From: an uncultured Lachnospiraceae bacterium | GTDB lineage: Bacteria; Bacillota; Clostridia; Lachnospirales; Lachnospiraceae | DNA length: 56,452 bases | Direction: 5' to 3' | Assembly: GCA_910589195.1 (NCBI GenBank) | Contig: CAJUTC010000018.1 | Location: 1 to 56,452 of the forward strand | In this document: positions 1-7,240 of the stretch, piece after piece | Layout: the number at the start of each line of letters is the position of its first letter | Numbering within the stretch: the stretch's first letter is position 1 | Position numbers and translations under genes: made by a program | The notes under the pieces: generated by a model | Told to the model about the DNA's origin: nothing | Database searches by the model: none | Seen by the model: only the letters and a program-made list of their open reading frames with translations

Positions 1-45
<45 letters not shown>

Positions 46-142
46 ATCGGCTGCTTATCAGAAGCAACGATGATATTCTACTAAAGAATTTATGAAATGT
101 CAATAGTTTTTTAAAAAAAATTTATCTGCTAAAATTTATTTA

Positions 143-180
143 TGATGTTGGTGCCAAAAGGTCTTTTGCCACCTTTTGAC
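143..180. repeat. Intergenic repeat, copy 1 (second copy near 47449)
   Basis: The segment beginning GATGTTGGTGCCAAAAGG recurs almost unchanged at 47449-47475, the two agreeing at about 28 of 30 aligned positions including the flanking bases. This copy also holds an 8-bp inverted repeat, CAAAAGGT ... ACCTTTTG (155-162 and 171-178), and a second imperfect one. Both copies are in non-coding DNA. It may be a dispersed palindromic intergenic element; the copy number outside the window is unknown. Confidence 0.6.
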
Positions 181-218
181 CCTGGTATCTATTTATTAAA
201 ATGCGAGGAGGAAAGAAA

Positions 219-1262
219 ATGAAAAAGTATATCCAGATTCTGCTTTTTGGAACAGCCCTATTTGTGCTATTTCCCTTTTTGGGAAACGATTTTAGAAACG
301 GCGCATGGGGAAGAGAAGAAGCAAAAGCCGGGGTTCTTGCGGATTCGAATCTGGTAACGCTTCATGGCGCTTTGCGTGTGGAAGGAACAGGCCTGGCGGA
401 TCAGAATGGGGAACCGATCCGGCTAAAGGGGATGTCTACCCATGGGATTGCGTGGTTTCCGGAATATATTAATTACGAGGCCTTTCGCACACTTCGGGAT
501 GACTGGAAGACAAATTGCGTGCGGCTGGCAATGTATACAGAAGAATATAACGGATATTGCAGCGGAGGCAGCCAGGAAGAATTAAAGGCGCTGGTGAAAA
601 AAGGGGTGGATTTGGGCACAGAATTGGGGATGTATGTGATTATTGACTGGCATATATTAAGCGATTCGGATCCCAATATTCATAAGGAAGATGCCATTGC
701 TTTTTTTGAAGAAATGTCCCAGTACTGTAAGAATCACAATAATGTTATTTATGAGATTTGCAATGAGCCTAACGGATATGCTACCTGGGACAGCATTAAA
801 CGTTATGCAAGGGAGGTAATTCCGGTAATCCGCGCTAATGATCCGGATGGAGTGATTTTGGTGGGGACTCCAACATGGAGCCAGGAAATCCAAATGGCGG
901 CAGAGGATCCGTTAGAGTATGAAAATATTATGTATACGCTTCATTTTTATGCGGCGACCCATACCGACTGGCTTCGCGTGCGGCTGGAGGAGTGCGTACA
1001 GCAGGGACTTCCGGTTTTCGTCAGTGAATTTGGCCTGTGCGATGCCTCTGGAAACGGACAGAATGATTTTGCCCAGGCAGAACAGTGGATGGCGCTTCTG
1101 GAAACCTACCAGGTTAGCTGCTGCGGCTGGAATCTGGCAAATAAAGAGGAAAGCAGCAGCGTAATTGTGGCCGGATGCGAAAAAACCTCCGGCTGGGCGC
1201 AAGAGGACTTAAGCGAAGGGGGACAGTGGCTGCGGAATTATTACCGAAGCCTTGACAGATAG
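219..1262 (+). CDS. Secreted glycoside hydrolase family 5 endoglucanase (cellulase)
   Basis: Predicted to hydrolyse beta-1,4-glucan outside the cell by the retaining GH5 mechanism. The 347-residue product starts with a signal or anchor segment (residues 4-21), followed directly by a single (beta/alpha)8 domain. Family landmarks are visible: the NEP motif with acid/base Glu183, the nucleophile in SEFG (Glu270), and conserved Arg102, His145, His242 and Trp304. There is no cellulose-binding module or dockerin, so it is a minimal enzyme. The start at 219 is preferred over the in-frame ATG at 201 because GAGGAGG (205-211) lies 7 nt before it. No lipobox Cys is seen, so it is either released or held by an uncleaved anchor. 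It stands alone, about 150 bp before spmB, with no other polysaccharide gene adjacent. Confidence 0.88.
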   Translation: MKKYIQILLFGTALFVLFPFLGNDFRNGAWGREEAKAGVLADSNLVTLHGALRVEGTGLADQNGEPIRLKGMSTHGIAWFPEYINYEAFRTLRDDWKTNCVRLAMYTEEYNGYCSGGSQEELKALVKKGVDLGTELGMYVIIDWHILSDSDPNIHKEDAIAFFEEMSQYCKNHNNVIYEICNEPNGYATWDSIKRYAREVIPVIRANDPDGVILVGTPTWSQEIQMAAEDPLEYENIMYTLHFYAATHTDWLRVRLEECVQQGLPVFVSEFGLCDASGNGQNDFAQAEQWMALLETYQVSCCGWNLANKEESSSVIVAGCEKTSGWAQEDLSEGGQWLRNYYRSLDR

Positions 1263-1408
1263 GCTTAAGGAGAAGAACATTTACTGGTAGTACGAATATC
1301 CCAACAAGGCGAGCTTCCCAATAGTACAAACATCCCGGCAGAACAAAAATGGATATCTCATAGAATCATTGCATATAATGTGGAAACGTTTTATGGAAAC
1401 GGATTGCT

Positions 1409-1951
1409 ATGTGGATATCCTTTTTTATTTGGCTTTCCTCAGCCCTGGTACCCTTTGCCATCTTTTACATTTTAGGTTTTGGCCTTCTGGCAAAACGCCC
1501 GGTATTTGATGATTTTTTAGCCGGGGCGAAAGAGGGAATGAAAACTACAGCAGAGATATTTCCTACATTGGCAGGTCTTTTAGTGGCTGTAGGGGCTCTG
1601 CGGGCATCAGGCTTCCTGGACTTTTTGGGGCAGGTATTAAAGGGACCGGCATCCTTGCTGGCCTTTCCTTCGGAATTAGTCCCCCTTTCCATTCTCCGCC
1701 TGGTATCGAATTCCGCGGCTACGGGTCTGATGCTGGATATTTTTAAAGAATATGGCCCAGACAGTATATTGGGTCTGACTGCATCCCTTTTGTTAAGCAG
1801 TACAGAAACCGTATTTTACTGCCTTAGTATTTATTTTGGAAGTATCGGGATTCGGAAAACCCGATATGCCCTAGCGGGTTCCCTTTTTGCTACAGTTGTC
1901 GGGATTGGGGTAAGCGTGTATTTGGGCCGGACTCTGCTTCTTGGCAGATAG
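1409..1951 (+). CDS. spmB: Spore maturation protein B (SpmB)
   Basis: A 180-residue integral membrane protein of the nucleoside-recognition (Gate) domain family, matching SpmB, which with SpmA is needed for spore core dehydration in Bacillus. Hydrophobic segments run at about residues 5-28, 50-70, 85-105, 118-140 and 150-176. The stretch SNSAATGLMLDIFKEYGPDS and the later SSTETVFYCLSIYFGS are typical of SpmB. SpmA normally sits immediately upstream, but no spmA is present here; the preceding gene is the cellulase. The ATG at 1409 has only a weak upstream GGAAAC as ribosome-binding site; nearby upstream ATGs are out of frame. Confidence 0.87.
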   Translation: MWISFFIWLSSALVPFAIFYILGFGLLAKRPVFDDFLAGAKEGMKTTAEIFPTLAGLLVAVGALRASGFLDFLGQVLKGPASLLAFPSELVPLSILRLVSNSAATGLMLDIFKEYGPDSILGLTASLLLSSTETVFYCLSIYFGSIGIRKTRYALAGSLFATVVGIGVSVYLGRTLLLGR

Positions 1952-2063
1952 TTACGTTTGTGGTTAGCCACAGGGCCACTAAAGAATCAGGGCGGCGTGA
2001 ACCGTGGCAGCAGATCCGGAAAGATACCCTAAGAACAAAGATGCCTTAAGAACACAGTTGCCG

Positions 2064-2092
2064 TTGCAAAATTTGGATTTCTCCGCTATAAT
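2064..2092 (+). promoter_or_regulatory. Sigma-A type promoter for the murL-murD pair
   Basis: TTGCAA (2064-2069), a 17-nt spacer and a perfect TATAAT (2087-2092), 44 nt before the preferred start of the MurL-like gene. Identified by sequence only. Confidence 0.6.
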
Positions 2093-2135
2093 CGATGATG
2101 TGAAGTGTACAGACTAGATTATGAGGGAAGACAGT

Positions 2136-3584
2136 ATGGGATCAGAAGAAGGAAACAGCCAACAATACAAAACATTCCGGACTACATATCCGGAATTTAT
2201 TTATGACCGTTATGAAATAGAAGAAACGGAACATGAGCTGATTGTAACGTATCATTTCCGGATTGTAGGCCTTTCGGAATTTGCGCCAGTATGGCGGTTC
2301 CCCAAAGGGAACAAAAACAGGCCTTTGCCGGAAGCAATGATAGTTTCACTGGGCATGGCAGAACTGGTCAGCTATTGGAAGATAACTTGTTCGCCTCTTG
2401 TGACAATAAAGGCCGGGAGTTTAAACCAAGAACAGATCGCATGGTGGAAGCGGCTATACTACCATGGATTAGGCGAATTTTTTTATATCAATAAGATTTG
2501 GGAGGCGGATCCGGAAACTTTCATGGAGATTTCGGCCCGTGAGCCGGAGGATAACAGGAACGAACGGGATGAGAAGGAAATAGACCATAGTATACCTTAT
2601 GGGAAAATGACCGGTTCCGAAAACGAAACTGCAGAGAAAAAAATAGAACCCAACAGGTTGCTGGTTCCCATTGGAGGCGGAAAGGATTCCGCTGTAACAC
2701 TGGAGCTTTTAAAAGAAGGAGGGTCTGACTGCTTTGGGTATATCATTAACCCCAGGGGAGCCACTCTTGATACGGCAGAGGCGGCAGGCCTTCCGAAGGA
2801 TAAGGTAATTTGTGTCAGCCGAACGTTAGATCGGAACATGCTGGAACTAAACCGGAAGGGTTTTTTAAACGGGCATACTCCATTTTCAGCCATTGTGGCA
2901 TTTTCATCGTTGATTGCGGCATATTTATATGAGCTTTCGTATATTGCGTTATCCAATGAATCCAGCGCTAACGAAAGTACGGTTCCGGGAAGCAGCGTAA
3001 ACCACCAATATTCAAAAAGTTTTCAGTTTGAAAAAGATTTTCATCAATACGCGTCCAAATACCTTCCTGGCAGCGGTTATTATTTTAGCTTGCTGCGCCC
3101 TTTAAGCGAATTTCAGATTGCCCGTTATTTTGCGGGACGCAAACACTATCATAAGATTTTTAAAAGCTGCAACGTAGGAAGCAAGGAAAATAGATGGTGC
3201 GGCCACTGCCCCAAATGCCTGTTTGTCTATCTGATTCTTTCGCCCTTTTTAAACCAGAAAGAATTAAAAGAAATTTTCGGGCGGGATCTGTTAGAGGATG
3301 AATCGCTGTATGGAACATTAGAGCAGCTTACTGGGATCCAGGAGGAAAAACCATTTGAGTGTGTGGGCAGCCGAAACGAAGTAAATACGGCAATTATGCT
3401 GGCCATACGGCAGATGGAACAGTCAAATGAGCAGCTTCCCAAACTGTTTCAAATGTATCGGGATTTCGGCCTGTTTGATACATACAGCAAAATCGGAAAC
3501 CAGTATTCCATGTATTTCGACACAGAAAACCTGGTGCCAGAGCCTTTAAAAGAGCTGGTAAGAAAGAGATGCTGCGGAAAATGA
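2136..3584 (+). CDS. murL: MurL-like UDP-MurNAc-L-Ala-L-Glu epimerase
   Basis: Resembles MurL, described in Xanthomonas, which inverts the terminal L-Glu of UDP-MurNAc-L-Ala-L-Glu to D-Glu in an ATP-dependent reaction. The 482-residue product has an N-terminal domain of about 140 residues, an acidic linker, then an ATP-pyrophosphatase-type PP-loop, PIGGGKDSAVTLELL, at about residue 178. Near residue 354 a Cys cluster WCGHCPKC suggests a bound metal. The next gene is a MurD-type ligase, the same pairing as MurD2/MurL. The start at 2136 is chosen because GAGGGAAG (2124-2131) precedes it; an ATG at 2121 is in frame but lacks a Shine-Dalgarno site. An alternative is another PP-loop enzyme of unknown substrate, but the neighbour supports MurL. 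Confidence 0.72.
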   Translation: MGSEEGNSQQYKTFRTTYPEFIYDRYEIEETEHELIVTYHFRIVGLSEFAPVWRFPKGNKNRPLPEAMIVSLGMAELVSYWKITCSPLVTIKAGSLNQEQIAWWKRLYYHGLGEFFYINKIWEADPETFMEISAREPEDNRNERDEKEIDHSIPYGKMTGSENETAEKKIEPNRLLVPIGGGKDSAVTLELLKEGGSDCFGYIINPRGATLDTAEAAGLPKDKVICVSRTLDRNMLELNRKGFLNGHTPFSAIVAFSSLIAAYLYELSYIALSNESSANESTVPGSSVNHQYSKSFQFEKDFHQYASKYLPGSGYYFSLLRPLSEFQIARYFAGRKHYHKIFKSCNVGSKENRWCGHCPKCLFVYLILSPFLNQKELKEIFGRDLLEDESLYGTLEQLTGIQEEKPFECVGSRNEVNTAIMLAIRQMEQSNEQLPKLFQMYRDFGLFDTYSKIGNQYSMYFDTENLVPEPLKELVRKRCCGK

Positions 3585-3662
3585 TACGAAGCGGGGCAAG
3601 CGAGGGATCTCTGTTTTACCGCGAGAATTCAGCACTTGGATAAAAACCGGAGGAAAAACATT

Positions 3663-5066
3663 ATGGCAGGGATAGACCCTTTTGTAGAAGGGAAAAAGGT
3701 ACTGTTGCTAGGATTCGGGAAGGAAGGCCAGTCTGCCTACCGGATGCTGGAAGAAAAGAAGGTCTATAAGGAGCTTGCGATTGCGGATCAGAGGGAAGAG
3801 GTATCTTGGCTGCAAGAATCAAAGATTACCTGGATTACCGGGCCGGATTACCAGAAAGCGTTGGATGAGTATGATGTGGTGTTAAAAAGCCCCGGAATTG
3901 TTTTAGAACGGCCAATCGAATCTTACAAATGCCAAATCCTTTCCCAGACAGAGGTATTTTTTAGGCTGTTCCGGAACCAGATTATTGGGATTACAGGAAC
4001 CAAGGGAAAAAGCACCACCACTTCGCTTTTGTACCATATTTTAAAATCGGCGGGACGGAAAGCGCTGATTGCGGGAAATATTGGAATCCCTGCATTTGAT
4101 CAGATCCACGAAGTAGAGGAAGATACCATTATTGTATTTGAACTGTCTTGCCATCAACTGGAACATATGACCGTATCGCCCCACATCGGAATTTTGCTTA
4201 ATATTCATGAAGAGCATCTGGATCATTATGGAGATATGGAACATTATGTGGCAGCAAAAGAACGGATTTACCGCAATCAGGAAACAGGCGACATTTTAAT
4301 TTGTGGCAGCCAGTGCCTTCCCAAAAAAGGAACATGTCCTTCCCGGCTGATTCCCGTTATGGATTTGGGAGAAAACACAGAGAATAAAGAAGCGGGATAT
4401 CAGGAACAATATGAAAAAGGATCTGGAAAAGAAGCGGAAACTGTTCTTTCCGGTTCCCGCATTTGGCGGAACGGAAGCTGCTATTTCATTCCAAAGGAGC
4501 AGATCCGGCTCTTTGGCCATCACAATTATTATGACATCGCCTTTGTGTATGAGGCCTGTAAACAAAAGGGAATACAAGATGAAGAATTTACCAGAGGATT
4601 GGAAACATACCAGCCTCTTCCCCACCGGCTCCATTTTCTAGGGGAGCAGGAAGGGGTAAAATACTATGACGATTCGATTTCCACCATTTGCGATACAACG
4701 ATTCAAGCATTGAATACCATTAAAGACGCGGAAACGGTTTTAATCGGCGGCATGGATCGGGGAATTGATTATAAGGATTTAATTGCCTATCTGTCAGAAA
4801 GCCAGGTAAACCATATTATTTTGATGGAAGCTACCGGAAGGCGGATCTACAAAGAAATAAAAGAGGGCTGGCCAGGGTTTAGACATCCGGAGCGCCTGGT
4901 GCCTGCCAGCCACTTAGAAGACGCTGTGGCACTGGCAAAACAGTTGACGAAACCGGGAATGAGCTGCGTATTATCTCCGGCGGCGGCCAGCTATGGGATT
5001 TTCCAAAATTTTGAAGAGCGGGGACAGGTATTTGAACGTCTGGTTTTCGGATCTCCTGTCATATAA
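3663..5066 (+). CDS. murD: UDP-N-acetylmuramoyl-L-alanine:glutamate ligase (MurD family, probably MurD2-type)
   Basis: Cytosolic ATP-dependent Mur ligase that adds glutamate to UDP-MurNAc-L-Ala. The 467-residue product shows the Rossmann N-terminal domain (VLLLGFGKEG at 13-22), the P-loop GTKGKSTTT (112-120), the middle-domain signature ELSCHQLEHM, HEEHLDHYGD, and the C-terminal DDSISTICDTT motif. GGAGG at 3649-3653 sets the start at 3663; an upstream TTG at 3636 has no such support. The gene follows the MurL-like epimerase by 78 nt and probably shares its promoter. If it is MurD2-like, it would take L-Glu and leave inversion to MurL; the sequence alone does not settle D- versus L-Glu preference. 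Confidence 0.88.
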   Translation: MAGIDPFVEGKKVLLLGFGKEGQSAYRMLEEKKVYKELAIADQREEVSWLQESKITWITGPDYQKALDEYDVVLKSPGIVLERPIESYKCQILSQTEVFFRLFRNQIIGITGTKGKSTTTSLLYHILKSAGRKALIAGNIGIPAFDQIHEVEEDTIIVFELSCHQLEHMTVSPHIGILLNIHEEHLDHYGDMEHYVAAKERIYRNQETGDILICGSQCLPKKGTCPSRLIPVMDLGENTENKEAGYQEQYEKGSGKEAETVLSGSRIWRNGSCYFIPKEQIRLFGHHNYYDIAFVYEACKQKGIQDEEFTRGLETYQPLPHRLHFLGEQEGVKYYDDSISTICDTTIQALNTIKDAETVLIGGMDRGIDYKDLIAYLSESQVNHIILMEATGRRIYKEIKEGWPGFRHPERLVPASHLEDAVALAKQLTKPGMSCVLSPAAASYGIFQNFEERGQVFERLVFGSPVI

Positions 5067-5104
5067 TCCATCCAATTTTAAGAAAAAACACAAAAAAATC
5101 ACAA

Positions 5105-5163
5105 CCTTGTAAGAATTTCATAAGGATTACCCGGTTGTGAAACCGGAAAAAATCATGTATAAT
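5105..5163 (+). promoter_or_regulatory. Promoter with palindromes before the marR gene
   Basis: TTGTGA (5135-5140) and TATAAT (5158-5163) are spaced by 17 nt. A perfect inverted repeat CCGGTT-GTGA-AACCGG (5131-5146) covers the -35 box. Upstream lies a looser dyad, CCTT...AAGG (5105-5125), with an AAGAATTT centre. Either could be an autoregulatory operator for the MarR protein made from this promoter; that is inference. Confidence 0.5.
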
Positions 5164-5232
5164 CAGCAAGTACGCAGAACACGGGGCAGAAGAAAGGTGC
5201 AAAGATAAGCGAGGGCTGGGAAAGGAACACAC

Positions 5233-5673
5233 GTGGACAGTTACGGAACATTAAATGAGGTATTAGTAAATTTGTTTCGGGATGTTTTAGAGATTGAACA
5301 AAAGGCTGTGGCCACATCCGAGTTTCGGGATCTTACAAATAATGATTTGCATGTGATCGAGGCCATAGGGCTGGGCCAGCCTAAAAATATGTCATCCATT
5401 GCCAGGACATTATCCGTTACAGTAGGCACCCTTACAATTGCCATGAACAGCTTAGTGAAAAAAGGTTATGTAACCCGAGAGAGAGGGCAGGCAGATCGCC
5501 GTGTGGTGTATATTTCCCTTTCTGAAAAAGGCAAGGCAGCGTTTATGCATCATGCTAGATTCCATCAGGAGATGATTCAAAGTGTGACGGAGCAACTGAC
5601 TGCCGGGGAACTGGAAGCGCTGACTAAGGCGCTGACCGTTTTAAACCAATGGTTTCGGGAAAAAAGGATTTGA
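5233..5673 (+). CDS. MarR-family transcriptional regulator
   Basis: A 146-residue winged-helix protein that probably binds DNA as a dimer. The recognition region MSSIARTLSVTVGTLTIAMN (about residues 54-73) and the wing KKGYVTRERGQADRRVVYIS (about 76-95) are classic MarR features. Translation begins at GTG 5233, with GGAAAGGA about 8 nt upstream. The GerMN lipoprotein gene follows after 26 nt, so the two are probably co-transcribed. The ligand is unknown. The overall pattern resembles FabT-type regulators, but no fatty-acid genes are nearby, so a specific name is not justified. Confidence 0.88.
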   Translation: MDSYGTLNEVLVNLFRDVLEIEQKAVATSEFRDLTNNDLHVIEAIGLGQPKNMSSIARTLSVTVGTLTIAMNSLVKKGYVTRERGQADRRVVYISLSEKGKAAFMHHARFHQEMIQSVTEQLTAGELEALTKALTVLNQWFREKRI

Positions 5674-5699
5674 TGTTGTATGAAGGAGGCTAACATATT

Positions 5700-6350
5700 A
5701 TGAAAAAATTCATTGTGCTTTTACTATCAGCCGCCGCAGTGCTTTCGTTAGCGGCATGTACCCCAACTCCTGAGAAACAAGCAGAAAGTGCAGCTATGCC
5801 GCCTACTACAGAGGCATTTAAGGCAGACACGATGGAAATCCGCAACAGCGGAAATGAAGAGCTGCCAGAGATGGCTACTGTTTCTATTTATCGGCTAAAT
5901 AAAAACCGCAACGGTCTTCTTCAGGAGATGGAGTCATTAGAAACAGAAGAGCTGGAAGTAGAAGGGATTATTCAGTTGCTGATTGATTACGGAGTTCTTG
6001 AGGAAGATGTTGAGTTAATTAGCTTTGAGGAAAATGACGGGAAGGCAATCCTTAATTTAAGCCGGATTACCCAGCAGGAAGATCCGCTGGAAATCCGCCT
6101 GGTAGTGGAGGCTCTGGTAAATACGTTTACTGAGAACTTTGAGCTGGAAGGCGGCTTGATTTTACAGGAGAACGGACAGGTGTATACCATTGATTCCGTA
6201 GAAGCGGAAGAGGATGGTTCCATGTATTATAATGCAGACTACCGGAACTTTGACGGATCTAGTTCTGGCGGCATTATAGAAAATAAGACGATGGAAGAAA
6301 TGACTATAGAAGAAATGACGATAGATAATAACAGCCAAGTAAATGAATAG
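5700..6350 (+). CDS. GerMN-domain lipoprotein
   Basis: A 216-residue extracytoplasmic lipoprotein: signal peptide, then the lipobox LAAC with Cys20 as the lipidated residue. The remainder carries a GerMN (sporulation and spore germination) domain, roughly residues 60-180, recognisable from the VEGIIQLLIDYGVL and ILNLS segments. GerM in Bacillus takes part in the SpoIIIA-SpoIIQ engulfment complex and in germination. The C-terminus has a short repeat, MEEMTIEEMTI, from a DNA duplication (about 6290-6325), after the domain. A strong AAGGAGG precedes the start. A rho-independent terminator follows at once, so this is the last gene of the marR unit. Confidence 0.8.
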   Translation: MKKFIVLLLSAAAVLSLAACTPTPEKQAESAAMPPTTEAFKADTMEIRNSGNEELPEMATVSIYRLNKNRNGLLQEMESLETEELEVEGIIQLLIDYGVLEEDVELISFEENDGKAILNLSRITQQEDPLEIRLVVEALVNTFTENFELEGGLILQENGQVYTIDSVEAEEDGSMYYNADYRNFDGSSSGGIIENKTMEEMTIEEMTIDNNSQVNE

Positions 6351-6360
6351 ACGGATAAGG

Positions 6361-6398
6361 GCGCTGCAGATGCACATTTGGCACTGCAGTGCCTTTTT
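6361..6398 (+). terminator. Rho-independent terminator after the GerMN gene
   Basis: The palindrome GGCACTGCAGTGCC (6380-6393) is followed by TTTTT. An upstream GCGCTGCAG (6361-6369) can pair with CTGCAGTGC as a longer alternative stem. It separates this unit from the TetR gene, which is read from the opposite strand. Confidence 0.75.
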
Positions 6399-6510
6399 AA
6401 TTACTGTGAAACATTAACTTCCGGATGGACAAAAAGCGCAAACTACCCCTCTACAAATTTTATAGGAAATTAGCTTCTTGGCCGCATTCAGGAAGCGAAT
6501 AGAATATATG

Positions 6511-7089
6511 CTAATCAGCAAAGAAATCGCGTTCTGCAAATAGGCAGACATATTCCACAAAAGCTTCTGCCGCTTCTTCCTGGGATTCCAGATAACATTT
6601 TGCCATACTGATATATAAGTCAGCCAGCAGGTAAGTAAAAATTGGCTGGCTGATTTTTAATTTACAGCCTTCTTGCTTTAAGCGGTTTAAAGCCTGATCT
6701 AAAATTTGAATCAGGTAATTCCGAAGGATATCCATAAAGATCCCGTTTTTATTAAGCTGGCAGATTTTTTGGAAAGAGGCCTTGTGGTTGTGGAGGGTAG
6801 TGATCAGCTTAGTTACAAATTTTCGCCCCTTTCCCTCCTTTAAATACAACACATCCTGATCCAGATTGGTATCCTCAAAAAAGGTTTGAAGGCAGTAGTA
6901 GAGCAGATCGTATTTATCCTCAAAATACCGGTAAAAGGTGGAACGTGGCACCATGGAATGGCTGCATAGCTGAATTAATGTGATTTTTTCAAACGGCATT
7001 TCTTCCAAAAGGGAGAACAAAGAACGACTTAACAGCAAATAGGTTCGGCGAGTGGATATTTTTTCTTTTTTTTCGATTTGAGTGCCCAA
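6511..7089 (-). CDS. TetR-family transcriptional regulator
   Basis: A 192-residue regulator with an N-terminal TetR helix-turn-helix (about residues 17-60), ending in SMVPRSTFYRYFEDKYDLLY, the recognition helix and following helix of the family. The C-terminal ligand-binding part is helical and not specific. The start is a TTG at 7089 on the - strand with GGAG 7 nt before it; no better ATG is in frame nearby. It diverges from the RND exporter gene with 151 nt between them, the usual layout for a repressor of an efflux pump, so it probably controls that exporter. Confidence 0.88.
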   Translation of the reverse strand: MGTQIEKKEKISTRRTYLLLSRSLFSLLEEMPFEKITLIQLCSHSMVPRSTFYRYFEDKYDLLYYCLQTFFEDTNLDQDVLYLKEGKGRKFVTKLITTLHNHKASFQKICQLNKNGIFMDILRNYLIQILDQALNRLKQEGCKLKISQPIFTYLLADLYISMAKCYLESQEEAAEAFVEYVCLFAERDFFAD

Positions 7090-7168
7090 AACAAATCTCC
7101 TTTTTTGTGTAAAAATAGACAGTTCTTTCTAATCTGTTCCGTTTGACACACATTAAAAAAACTGATTC

Positions 7169-7197
7169 TTGAGTATTTTACCATGATTATACATAAT
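7169..7197 (+). promoter_or_regulatory. Promoter of the RND exporter operon
   Basis: TTGAGT (7169-7174), a 17-nt spacer and CATAAT (7192-7197), 44 nt before the exporter start, in the divergent tetR/exporter gap. On the opposite strand the same short region contains TATAAT-like boxes that could serve tetR, so the two promoters may overlap. Confidence 0.5.
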
Positions 7198-7240
7198 ATG
7201 GCAAGTAGCAGGATTCAGAAAGAAAGGATTAAAAGGACAG

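Noticed and set aside
201..218. Six-codon N-terminal extension of the cellulase
   Set aside because: It consists of the ribosome-binding site of the ATG at 219.
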